Part shown: positions 16,770 through 24,787 of the stretch, in pieces
Position numbering within the stretch: position 1 is the stretch's first letter
How the letters are laid out: every line of letters starts with the position of its first letter
From: Anaeroglomus sp040306945
GTDB taxonomy: Bacteria > Planctomycetota > Phycisphaerae > Sedimentisphaerales > Anaerohalosphaeraceae
Direction of reading: 5' to 3'
Length of the DNA stretch: 64,000 bases
Assembly: GCA_040306945.1 (NCBI GenBank)
Contig: JAWRKM010000003.1
Span: 102,791-166,790, forward strand
Program-made: the position numbers and the translations under genes
The notes under the pieces: model-generated
Databases searched by the model: none
What the model saw: only the letters and a program-made list of their open reading frames with translations
Told to the model about the DNA's origin: nothing

Positions 16770-17066
16770 TCAGGTTATATCTATATATTCCGTTAAATCG
16801 ACTTTATAATCAGCTTCAAAGGATTTCATTCGTTCGATTCGGTCAATATCATCTTTGATTCGATTGACCAGTTTGAAAATATACGGCTTGCCCTCCAGAC
16901 GGTTTCGAAGATCCTCCAGCATTGGCTCCCAGCGGTTCCCATAGAGCTGCGACTTTAAAACAATCAGCATCCGATGCTTATCATCAAGACTGTCGATAAA
17001 TCGCCGAACCTCAGCATTCGCATCAGGACCGTCAGCAACCAGTTTTTTTTCAGGAGTTTTGGCCAT
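16770..17066 (-). CDS. Hypothetical 98-residue protein
   Basis: Charged, mostly helical, soluble protein with no signal peptide. The middle (DKHRMLIVLKSQLYGNRWEPMLEDL) and C-terminal (KDDIDRIERMKSFEADYKV) parts look amphipathic. I do not recognise a family. Codon pattern and a tight 13-base spacing to the propeller gene support a real gene in one unit with it and purH. It lies 109 bases downstream of the ATP synthase operon. Confidence 0.6.
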   Translation of the reverse strand: MAKTPEKKLVADGPDANAEVRRFIDSLDDKHRMLIVLKSQLYGNRWEPMLEDLRNRLEGKPYIFKLVNRIKDDIDRIERMKSFEADYKVDLTEYIDIT

Positions 17067-17154
17067 AAGACAAACTCAAATACGGGCCAAATCGTACAAT
17101 CAAACCTAAAAAAAAGCAACTTTTTTCAGTACAAGCGGGCACAGTTTTTTTTGT

Positions 17155-17181
17155 AAGTACCCACTTATGAAAGGGTTACTT
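17155..17181 (-). terminator. Stem-loop at the end of the ATP synthase operon
   Basis: Minus strand: AAGTA-(A)-CCC pairs with GGGTACTT (8 bp with one bulged A, 10-base loop), directly overlapping the atpC stop codon. It is followed by an A run rather than a T run, so it is not a textbook terminator and may act as a 3' stabiliser. Confidence 0.4.
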
Positions 17182-17622
17182 TACCAACTCCAGTTTGCCG
17201 GCCAGCTGCGCCATACGAAGGATCAGGCGGCTGCGGACCATAGTGACTTTTTGCTCCTGGGTTTTGATATACTCCTGTCCGGCAACCACCCCCTGAGCCT
17301 GTGAAATAATCTGTTTGATCTTGTCAGCATCCCGGTTTTCAAAGGTCACTGCATCATAGGCCAGCACCGTAAGATTGTTTTCACTAAACCGTGCAAAACC
17401 CCCCTCAATCACGAAATAGGCATTTTCACGGTCTGGAATACCCTGTACCTCCATAATCCCAAGCTCTAATCCCGTCAACAGCGGGCAATGATTACGAAGA
17501 ATCCCCCGCTGACCATCGGAACAGGGGATAATCACCGAGCCTGCTCTGCAATCCAGCAGTTTGGCTCTGGGAGTCAGAAGGACCACACGAAATGTAGGTT
17601 TTGTCACCAATCCAACCACCAA
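17176..17622 (-). CDS. atpC: F-type ATP synthase epsilon subunit
   Basis: 148 residues. The N-terminal beta-sandwich has the usual landmarks (GSVIIPCSDGQRGILRNHCPLLTGLELG, in family terms the G-x-x-G-I-L-x-x-H-x-P region). A C-terminal helical hairpin follows with KIKQIISQAQGV. It is part of the central stalk of F1 and restrains ATP hydrolysis. Last gene of the operon, nine bases after atpD. Slightly longer than the usual 130-140 residues. Confidence 0.92.
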   Translation of the reverse strand: MVVGLVTKPTFRVVLLTPRAKLLDCRAGSVIIPCSDGQRGILRNHCPLLTGLELGIMEVQGIPDRENAYFVIEGGFARFSENNLTVLAYDAVTFENRDADKIKQIISQAQGVVAGQEYIKTQEQKVTMVRSRLILRMAQLAGKLELVK

Positions 17623-17630
17623 TTATTTCC

Positions 17631-19058
17631 TTAAACCGCTTTCTTCTGGACTTTTTGCTGGGCTTCTTCGACTGCACCGATATACATAAAGGCTTGTTCG
17701 GGCAGATGGTCCCACTGGCCTTCACAGATCTGGCGGCAGCTGCGAACCGTCTCAGCAGCAGGCACATACTTGCCTTCCAAGCCGGTAAAGTGCTGAGATA
17801 CAATAAACGGCTGTGAGAAGAACCGTTCCAGCTTTCGGGCACGAGCAACAATTTGTTTGTCCTCTCGACTTAATTCATCAATACCCAGAATGGCAATAAT
17901 ATCCTGGAGGCTCTGGTATCGCTGCAGGTATTCCAGCACCTTCTGGGCCACTTCGTAATGGTCTTTGCCCACAATATTGGGGTCCAGAATTCGGGATGTG
18001 CTTTCCAGCGGGTCCACCGCAGGATAGATGCCTTTTTCAGTAATCTTACGCGAAAGCACCACCGAGGAATCAAGATGAGTAAAGGTCGTGGCCGGGGCCG
18101 GGTCGGTCAAGTCATCAGCAGGCACGTAAACCGCCTGTACCGAGGTAATCGCACCTGATGTTGTGGACGCAATACGCTCCTGAAGCTGCCCCATTTCGCT
18201 GGCCAGGGTCGGCTGATAACCTACCGCACTCGGAATACGCCCCAGCAAAGCCGACACTTCCGATCCAGCTTGAGAAAACCGGAAAATATTATCGATAAAC
18301 AACAGAATTTCACCGCCGCCCGCCTCACATAAATATTCAGCCATGGTTAAACCCGTCAATGCAACACGAAGACGGGACCCCGGCGGCTCATTCATCTGCC
18401 CAAATACAAGACACGTATTGTCTAATACCGATGCCCCAGTGTTTCCGATCTTGGTTCGCTGCATTTCCAACCACAAATCATTCCCTTCCCGGGTACGTTC
18501 GCCAACCCCAGCAAAGACCGAATACCCGCCATGCTGAGTGGCAATACGAGCGATGAGTTCCTGAATCAGAACAGTTTTGCCCACGCCGGCACCACCGAAC
18601 AGACCTGTTTTGCCGCCTTTAACAAATGGACACAACAAATCCATCACCTTAATACCCGTTTCAAACATCTCGGATTTGGCTGTCAAGTTGACGAATTTAG
18701 GGGGTTTGCGGTGAATCGGCAAACGCTGCTTGGCATGAATAGCCGGGCCGCCATCCACAGGCTGGCCAAGCAGGTTGAATACCCTGCCAAGTGTTTCCTT
18801 GCCAACAGGGACTTCCAACGGGCCGCCCGTATCAACAACCTCCATTCCACGACGCATACCGAAGGTGCTGCCCAAAGCCACCGCCCGGACCCGTCCGCCC
18901 CCCAGATGCTGCTGGACTTCACCGACCAGCTCAAATGGCTTACCTTCAAATTCACCTTTGATGGTTAAGGCGTTATAAATGGCCGGAATTCGATCGGCGG
19001 GGAATTCCGCCTCAAAGGTGCTTCCGACTACCTGCGTGATTCGTCCTGTATTTACCAT
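17631..19058 (-). CDS. atpD: F-type ATP synthase beta subunit
   Basis: 475 residues, normal length. Catalytic subunit of F1. The Walker A loop GGAGVGKT is at 155-162, catalytic-site GERTREGNDLW is near 187, and the DELSEEDK-like element appears as DELSREDKQIV near 390. It forms the alpha3-beta3 hexamer with AtpA. The gene order A-G-D-C is the standard F1 order. Confidence 0.97.
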   Translation of the reverse strand: MVNTGRITQVVGSTFEAEFPADRIPAIYNALTIKGEFEGKPFELVGEVQQHLGGGRVRAVALGSTFGMRRGMEVVDTGGPLEVPVGKETLGRVFNLLGQPVDGGPAIHAKQRLPIHRKPPKFVNLTAKSEMFETGIKVMDLLCPFVKGGKTGLFGGAGVGKTVLIQELIARIATQHGGYSVFAGVGERTREGNDLWLEMQRTKIGNTGASVLDNTCLVFGQMNEPPGSRLRVALTGLTMAEYLCEAGGGEILLFIDNIFRFSQAGSEVSALLGRIPSAVGYQPTLASEMGQLQERIASTTSGAITSVQAVYVPADDLTDPAPATTFTHLDSSVVLSRKITEKGIYPAVDPLESTSRILDPNIVGKDHYEVAQKVLEYLQRYQSLQDIIAILGIDELSREDKQIVARARKLERFFSQPFIVSQHFTGLEGKYVPAAETVRSCRQICEGQWDHLPEQAFMYIGAVEEAQQKVQKKAV

Positions 19059-19091
19059 AGTATTGACTCTGCTTTATCGTCTAATTAATCT

Positions 19092-19988
19092 TTATTTTTT
19101 TGCGGCACTGACACCGGTGATAATATCCAGCAGTTCCACCGTAATTTGTCCCTGTCGTGCACGGTTATAATCTTTGGTTAAATCCTGAATCATCTGGTCA
19201 GCATTGTCGCTGGCATTTCGCATAGAGACCACCCGAGCCAGGTATTCGCTGGTCACCGCCTCAAGAAAACACCCAGCCAAAGCCGATCGAATCAGCATCG
19301 TGGCAAGCGTTTCAAACATCGTATAGGAATCATCACCCAGCAGAAAATCTTCAAACGCCAATTCCCATGGCCAGATAACCGTAGCCCGGGTTGTCAGGTC
19401 ATCAATCAGTTCGGCCACGGGCAAGATGGTCAGGGTCTGAACCTTTTGCGAAGCCTGGGAATGAAACCGGTTATAAATAACCCCCAGACGGCCAATATGG
19501 CCGGCCATATATTGCTTGACAAAATGATTGGCAATCTGGTGGACCTGCTCGACAGACGGCAGCTCATCAAAATCAGAATAAACGCCATCCGGCACAATTT
19601 TGCGATGTTCCAGGTAATTGACCACCTTGCGGCCCTTGGCATAAATCTTTAATTCCCGTTTGAACCGCTGCGACATTTTGATGTGGGTATCGATCTGACG
19701 AAAGACTTCGGCATTATAGCCGCCACACAGACCACGGTTACTGCCAATTGCAATAACAGCATTGGTTCTGCAGGAATTGGGCTTCAACAGGGGATGATTG
19801 ATACCCTGCTCAGCAATCACCATCAAGTACGCCAGTTGAGCCAGTGCATCAAAGTACTCAATGCCCTGCGCCCACTGGTTGTAGTACTGACGGTAGCGGA
19901 CCGCAGCAATCGTCTCCATGGTGCCGGTGACCTTGCTGATATTGGATGCTGCTTTACGCCGCTGCAGAATTTGTCGTGTATTGGCCAT
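19092..19988 (-). CDS. atpG: F-type ATP synthase gamma subunit
   Basis: 298 residues. Rotor shaft of F1. The N-terminal helix (RQILQRRKAASNISKVTGTM) and C-terminal helix (SMRNASDNADQMIQDLTKDYNRARQGQIT) form the coiled coil, with the Rossmann-like middle GSNRGLCGGYNAEVFR. The C-terminal signature ending in TxELxxIxxG is present (TVELLDIITG). Lies between atpA and atpD. Confidence 0.95.
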   Translation of the reverse strand: MANTRQILQRRKAASNISKVTGTMETIAAVRYRQYYNQWAQGIEYFDALAQLAYLMVIAEQGINHPLLKPNSCRTNAVIAIGSNRGLCGGYNAEVFRQIDTHIKMSQRFKRELKIYAKGRKVVNYLEHRKIVPDGVYSDFDELPSVEQVHQIANHFVKQYMAGHIGRLGVIYNRFHSQASQKVQTLTILPVAELIDDLTTRATVIWPWELAFEDFLLGDDSYTMFETLATMLIRSALAGCFLEAVTSEYLARVVSMRNASDNADQMIQDLTKDYNRARQGQITVELLDIITGVSAAKK

Positions 19989-20010
19989 GATGTCTTACAA
20001 CCTTCATCCG

Positions 20011-21534
20011 CTATGCACCAAAGCTGAACTTATAAATGGTCTTATAAGCAGCAACCGCATCGTTCACTGCAGACAACAGCTCATCCGATAGTTTGCCGGT
20101 TTTGTTAATTTCGTCCAGATACTCGCCTGCCTCCAGCTTCAGCCAGTCGATTAATTCCTCCAGGAAATGCCCCACATGAGCAACATCAATGTCATCCAGA
20201 ATTCCACTGGAGCCGGCCAGAATACTGACAACTTCTTCAGCCACACTCATCGGTGAAAACTGTTTCTGTTTGAGCACCTCGACCATACGGTAGCCTCGGT
20301 CAAGCTGCTTTTGTGCCATTTCATCCAGATCGGTACCCAGACGGGCAAAATCCTGTAACTCGCGAAACGCTGCAAGATCCAGACGCAGCTTGGGGGCGAC
20401 TTTTTTCATCGCCTGCGGCTGAGCATCCCCACCCACGCGGCTGACGCTGATGCCTACGTCGATGGCAGGACGAACACCGGCCAGGAACAGGTCACGCTGC
20501 AGATAAATCTGACCATCGGTAATCGAAATAATGTTGGTCGGGATATAGGCTGACACCTGCCCCTCCAGGGTCTCAACAATCGGAAGCGCTGTCATCGAAC
20601 CGCCGCCCAGCTCATTGGACAGCTTGGCACTGCGTTCCAGAAGCCGACTATGCAGATAGAAAATATCACCCGGGAAGGCCTCCCGTCCCGGAGGACGACG
20701 CAACAGAAGACTTAATTCGCGGTAGGCAATCGCGTGTTTGCTGAGGTCATCATACACACACAGCGTATGGCCCTGTTTTTCATACATAAAATATTCTGCA
20801 ATCGCCGCGCCAGCATACGGAGCAATATACTGCATTGCAGCACTCTGGGCAGCCGTGGCTGAAACCACCACGGTATGGTCCATTGCCCCATACTTTTTCA
20901 ATGTTGCCACTACTTCCGCAACAGTGGATTCCTTCTGGCCGATGGCGACATAAACACAAATCACGCCCTTGCCCTTCTGGTTGATGATCGTATCCAGGGC
21001 AATGGCCGTCTTGCCGGTCTTGCGGTCACCGATAATCAGTTCGCGCTGTCCGCGTCCGATGGGGATCATCGAGTCCACGCTCTTTAAGCCTGTTGCCAGA
21101 GGTTCCTTAACCGGCTGTCTTTGGGCAATACCGGGTGCAGCAAACTCGATAAAACGGCGTGTTTCCGCTTTAAAGGGTCCAGCCCCGTCAATCGGCTCGC
21201 ACAAGGCGTTAACCACCCTGCCCAGCAGTTCCGGACCGACGGGAACCGACAACAGCCTGCCGGTGGCTCGAACCGTTCCGCCTTCACGCACTTTCTGGAA
21301 ATCGCCATATACAACCGCGCCAATCGAGTCTTCATCAAGGTTAAATACTTCGCCGACGATACCGCCTTCAAATTCCAGCATTTCGCCAACCATCGCATTA
21401 TCAAGGCCGTAGATACGGGCAATGCCGTCACCGACCTCCAGTACCGTGCCTACCTGCGAAACCTCAAGCCGGGCTTGATATCGCAGGACTTCCTGCTTGA
21501 TCAGACTCGAAATTTCAGATACATCGAATTTCAT
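20011..21534 (-). CDS. atpA: F-type ATP synthase alpha subunit
   Basis: 507 residues. Non-catalytic nucleotide-binding subunit of F1. Walker A GDRKTGKT is at 169-176; the signature PAIDVGISVSRVGGDAQ is near 350. The N-terminal helix (SSLIKQEVLRYQARLE) is the delta-binding segment. All domains are complete. Confidence 0.97.
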   Translation of the reverse strand: MKFDVSEISSLIKQEVLRYQARLEVSQVGTVLEVGDGIARIYGLDNAMVGEMLEFEGGIVGEVFNLDEDSIGAVVYGDFQKVREGGTVRATGRLLSVPVGPELLGRVVNALCEPIDGAGPFKAETRRFIEFAAPGIAQRQPVKEPLATGLKSVDSMIPIGRGQRELIIGDRKTGKTAIALDTIINQKGKGVICVYVAIGQKESTVAEVVATLKKYGAMDHTVVVSATAAQSAAMQYIAPYAGAAIAEYFMYEKQGHTLCVYDDLSKHAIAYRELSLLLRRPPGREAFPGDIFYLHSRLLERSAKLSNELGGGSMTALPIVETLEGQVSAYIPTNIISITDGQIYLQRDLFLAGVRPAIDVGISVSRVGGDAQPQAMKKVAPKLRLDLAAFRELQDFARLGTDLDEMAQKQLDRGYRMVEVLKQKQFSPMSVAEEVVSILAGSSGILDDIDVAHVGHFLEELIDWLKLEAGEYLDEINKTGKLSDELLSAVNDAVAAYKTIYKFSFGA

Positions 21535-21605
21535 TAGTATTTACTCGTTTACAAAAGTATTTACTCGTATACAAATGTGTTTATCCGCCTGGTACCCGCG
21601 GGTCA

Positions 21606-22229
21606 TTACCCCTGTACCGAATCAGATCCCTTTGGTGTCGTCTCACCGGGTTTATTTTTTTGTTTGTAATACGTTTCTCGGGATCGCTCCACAATACCAC
21701 TGACGGTCCGGGATAAAATCGTTCGGACAGAATTATCAATCATCAGATCGCCCTGCCGAATCACAATGCCGCCCAGAATATCCGGGTCAATCTGGACCTT
21801 GAGTTTCACTTCGGCCTTGATGGCATCCCTGATTTCCAGACGCAGCTTTTCGAGTTCAGCATCCGGCAACGGCTTTGCCAGCACCACTTCCACCAGCCGG
21901 CAGTTTTTCAGGCTGTCCACCAGCACTTCATACCGGTCAAAGATGCCGTGAAGCCCGCCAATGCGGTTTCTGCGGGCCAACACGCACAGGAAATCCAGGG
22001 TCAGCGGATGGACACGTCCGCTGAACACTCGCCGCAAAGCCGCAGTTTTTTCGTCGTCCTTCATCTTGGACGACGTAATCAGTTTTAAAAACTCAGGCTC
22101 ATCCCGCAGGAGGGTACCCACCGCAGCCAGGTCTTCCAGCACCTGTTCCACCTGGCCGGATTCTTCGGCCAGCTGAAACAGAACATCGCTGTAAATCTCG
22201 TAAATGATATGTTTGGAAGATGCCGCCAT
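21606..22229 (-). CDS. atpH: F-type ATP synthase delta subunit
   Basis: 207 residues from the ATG at 22229. A TTG at 22247 would add six residues but sits against its ribosome site. Peripheral-stalk subunit linking F1 alpha to the b dimer. N-terminal six-helix bundle (SSKHIIYEIYSDVLFQLAEE), then a beta-rich C-terminal domain with the family signature around DPDILGGIVIRQGDLMID. The extra C-terminal ~20 residues are Lys/Pro-rich. Confidence 0.9.
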   Translation of the reverse strand: MAASSKHIIYEIYSDVLFQLAEESGQVEQVLEDLAAVGTLLRDEPEFLKLITSSKMKDDEKTAALRRVFSGRVHPLTLDFLCVLARRNRIGGLHGIFDRYEVLVDSLKNCRLVEVVLAKPLPDAELEKLRLEIRDAIKAEVKLKVQIDPDILGGIVIRQGDLMIDNSVRTILSRTVSGIVERSRETYYKQKNKPGETTPKGSDSVQG

Positions 22230-22252
22230 ACTGTTCGCCTGATTCAACTTTA

Positions 22253-22873
22253 TTATTGCACGCCGGGATTCCGATGTGCCTGCCTGAGTCGTTCGATCGC
22301 CTGAGAAATCAATCGCCTGTTGTCCTCATCGTTGAGTGCCTTGCCGAATACTTCCTGGCCGATGGTTTGAATAATATCGCCGGCCTGTGTCCAGAGCTGT
22401 TCCTGAGCATCACCTTTCTCTCGTTCCAGATCGGCCTCAAAGCGAATCTTCATCTGCTCAATCTGCTTTCGACTCTGAGCTTCAACTTCTTTGGCTTCGG
22501 CCTGAGCCTGCTTGACCCGCTGATTGATGATTTCCCGACCCTGCCGCTCGGCATCGGCCAGCTTGCTGCGATAATCCTCCAACACCTGCTGAGCCTGTTT
22601 GCGGCTCTTCTCAGCGTCATCGATTTCCTTCTGGATGTGGTTCTGACGGTCCGACAGGCTTTTGAGCAGCGGCTTCCATGCCAGCTTCCACAAGACCAGC
22701 AGCAGCAATGCAAACCACAAAAGTGTCCAGACCGACTCAGCCCAGTCACCCGTAAAAACGCTGGGGGCTTGTTCGTGGCCTTCCTCAGCAGTCGCTACGG
22801 CCTCCGAGGCCCGCGTAACTGCGGTCGCAACATAATACAGGCAAAATGCCGGCAATAACCTGAGCATTCGCAT
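22253..22873 (-). CDS. atpF: F-type ATP synthase b subunit with N-terminal signal-like extension
   Basis: 206 residues from the ATG at 22873, seven bases after AGGA. The single membrane helix (about residues 48-66, VWTLLWFALLLLVLW) is followed by a long charged coiled coil (about 70-190) that forms the stator stalk. Unusually, about 45 residues precede the membrane helix. The first ~23 look like a cleavable signal peptide (LLPAFCLYYVATAVTRASEA), so mature b may have a periplasmic N-terminus. Lies between atpE and atpH. Confidence 0.92.
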   Translation of the reverse strand: MRMLRLLPAFCLYYVATAVTRASEAVATAEEGHEQAPSVFTGDWAESVWTLLWFALLLLVLWKLAWKPLLKSLSDRQNHIQKEIDDAEKSRKQAQQVLEDYRSKLADAERQGREIINQRVKQAQAEAKEVEAQSRKQIEQMKIRFEADLEREKGDAQEQLWTQAGDIIQTIGQEVFGKALNDEDNRRLISQAIERLRQAHRNPGVQ

Positions 22874-22900
22874 CACAGTGTCCTGGTAAAATTCCGTTGT

Positions 22901-23173
22901 TTACAGTACAGCCAGCAGACAGATAATCATCGCAAACAGCGTGACACCTTCGATCAGGGCCGCAGCGATAATCATCGTAGTGAAAATACGGTTGGCCGCT
23001 TCCGGCTGACGGGCAATGGCTTCCACCGCACTGCCGGCCAACTGGCCGATACCTTTGGCAGACCCCATCACGATCAGGCCGCAGCCCAACACGCCGCCCA
23101 ACATACCCAAACCCTTGTCGTCAATGTTCAGTTCCGCCAGCAGCATCGGAGCTAAAGTCATTAATTCAAACAT
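22901..23173 (-). CDS. atpE: F-type ATP synthase c subunit (H+-type)
   Basis: 90 residues, two membrane helices joined by the polar loop ARQPE. The ion-binding carboxylate is Glu75 (AALIEGVTLF). In Na+-binding c rings a Gln in helix 1 and a Ser after the Glu are required. Here the aligned positions are Ile42 and Gly76, so proton coupling is inferred. About 14 residues precede helix 1. Confidence 0.93.
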   Translation of the reverse strand: MFELMTLAPMLLAELNIDDKGLGMLGGVLGCGLIVMGSAKGIGQLAGSAVEAIARQPEAANRIFTTMIIAAALIEGVTLFAMIICLLAVL

Positions 23174-23258
23174 GTTACAGCATCTCCTGTACGTCAGTTA
23201 CTACGTTTCCAGATACTTCTATTAAGACCAAAACCCGCCACAATGGCGGGTTCTATAA

Positions 23259-24056
23259 TCAATGCTCATCGGCTATTGCAAATCCGATAAATATGGTCGT
23301 CAAAAATACGAATATATACGCCTGTAAAAACGCAACAAATACTTCCAAAAGACTGAATAAAACCGTTGCGGTCAACGAAGAAAAGGCAACCATATAATTT
23401 TTGAACATCATAATAAAACCCAAAATAACCGCAAGCAAAATATGCCCGGCCAGAATATTTGCAAACAAACGAATGGCCAGGGAGAACAGCCGGACAAACG
23501 AGCTGACAACCTCAATGATAAACATGAATGGAAACATGGGCCAGGGCACTTTGGGGGTAAAGGTTTTGAGATAATGCCACACCCCTTTTTCACGAATGCC
23601 AGCGATATGAAACAACAGGAACGAGAACGTTGCCAATGCTCCAGTGACCCACACATTCGCAGTCGCGGCACCACCGATATGCTTGTGTTTGGTGATGATA
23701 TACATCAACTGAGAAAGCGGCATCAATCCCAGCAAATTTATAGTTAAAATAAAGAAAAACAGGGTCCAGAGAATGCCAATATAGCGGTCGGTCTGATCCT
23801 TGAGAAACGGCCTGGCAACATCTTCACGCAAATAAACGCAAATCGTCTCGATCAGATTGCCCAAACCACTACGAACCAGAACAGGCTTTTTGAGCACCAG
23901 CGGCAGCACCACCATCAGCGTCAGCGACGCCAGGGTAATCATCAGCATATGGTTGGTAAACGGGACCTCATAAGGTCCTATGGGAATAATCCATTTTTTG
24001 CTGACAATTTCTTCGAGTACGTTGGTACTCGCGAGCATCATTCCACACACATTCAT
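23259..24056 (-). CDS. atpB: F-type ATP synthase a subunit
   Basis: 265 residues, five to six membrane helices. Forms the proton half-channels against the c ring. The essential Arg is seen in SLAIRLFANILAGH (about residue 190), and the C-terminal helix has LQAYIFVFLTTIFIG. The start at 24056 lies 11 bases after AAGGA. All candidate starts fall inside the upstream atpI-like gene, so the two genes overlap by about 70-89 bases. Confidence 0.93.
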   Translation of the reverse strand: MNVCGMMLASTNVLEEIVSKKWIIPIGPYEVPFTNHMLMITLASLTLMVVLPLVLKKPVLVRSGLGNLIETICVYLREDVARPFLKDQTDRYIGILWTLFFFILTINLLGLMPLSQLMYIITKHKHIGGAATANVWVTGALATFSFLLFHIAGIREKGVWHYLKTFTPKVPWPMFPFMFIIEVVSSFVRLFSLAIRLFANILAGHILLAVILGFIMMFKNYMVAFSSLTATVLFSLLEVFVAFLQAYIFVFLTTIFIGFAIADEH

Positions 24057-24471
24057 ATTTAGAATCGTCCTTGTTCAGACCGTAATTATACAGCAGCCGG
24101 ATAATCAGCCACGAATCCACTAACAGAAATACGGCATAAAAAATGCCGTAGCATCCCAGGAACCATGTTCGGCTGATACCGGTAAAAAAGAAGATTATAA
24201 CAACTCCGACAAAACCAATCAAGATACGAATTGCCCCGCCCAAAAAAACGCTGACAACCATCTTCTCAGGCTCACGACGCCAGACTTTACTGAGGGGCCA
24301 GAAGGCGGATAGTCCGCCCAGAGTTGCGGTAACCATTGCTACAACACATGCTTTTTCGGCCCTGGGGCCAGCTAATTCACAGTATCGATATGTCAAAAGG
24401 AAGAGAAAACCCAGAAAAAGTCCCGTGGTAATAAACCAACCGAAGACCTTTTTGATATTTTCTGTCCACAT
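23968..24471 (-). CDS. atpI: AtpI-like membrane protein of the ATP synthase operon
   Basis: 167 residues with four hydrophobic segments (about 10-28, 42-60, 72-95, 100-125) and a hydrophilic tail. Position between atpZ and atpB, and topology, fit AtpI, which assists c-ring assembly in other bacteria. Sequence signatures are weak, so the symbol rests mainly on position. The last ~29 codons overlap atpB in another frame, an unusually long overlap; if the atpB start is right, the tail beyond ECVWNDA may be poorly constrained. Confidence 0.65.
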   Translation of the reverse strand: MWTENIKKVFGWFITTGLFLGFLFLLTYRYCELAGPRAEKACVVAMVTATLGGLSAFWPLSKVWRREPEKMVVSVFLGGAIRILIGFVGVVIIFFFTGISRTWFLGCYGIFYAVFLLVDSWLIIRLLYNYGLNKDDSKYECVWNDAREYQRTRRNCQQKMDYSHRTL

Positions 24472-24479
24472 CTAACTTT

Positions 24480-24749
24480 TTACCTGTCTTTATTACTTTC
24501 CTCAGGGTGGTTATTACTATCTTCATTGGATTTCTGGGCACGTTTGACCATCAGATAAAACATTGTCCCGAAACCCACAAAAAAACCAATAATCATCCAG
24601 CCCGGACTGGTATTCTCCAATTTATCCATCTGAGCTCCCAGCCAGGCCATCCCCCCGCAGACAATGCAGAATTCAAAGCCGATCCCCATCCAGCGCATCC
24701 CGCTGCGGTAAAACTTCTCGTCTTTGAGACCTTTGAATTTGCGGGTCAT
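24480..24749 (-). CDS. atpZ: AtpZ/AtpI-family protein (F0F1-associated, AtpZ)
   Basis: 89 residues from the ATG at 24749; a GTG six codons upstream is also possible. Two membrane helices (about 20-38 and 48-68) with the family pattern GIGFEFCIVCGGMAWLGAQMDK and PGWMIIGFFVGFGTMFY. These small proteins precede the F0 genes in many bacteria and have been linked to Mg2+/Ca2+ transport or to assembly. Eight bases separate it from the atpI-like gene. Confidence 0.75.
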   Translation of the reverse strand: MTRKFKGLKDEKFYRSGMRWMGIGFEFCIVCGGMAWLGAQMDKLENTSPGWMIIGFFVGFGTMFYLMVKRAQKSNEDSNNHPEESNKDR

Positions 24750-24787
24750 TTCAGATATTTCCCCCACAGGGGTAGAAAACCAAGTGC

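Noticed and set aside
16770..17066. Assigning the 98-residue protein to the ATP synthase
   Set aside because: It is near atpC but separated by a stem-loop and 109 bases, and it is closer to the propeller gene.
22901..23173. Sodium-coupled ATP synthase
   Set aside because: The c subunit has the Glu, but the Gln and Ser that complete the Na+ site are replaced by Ile and Gly.
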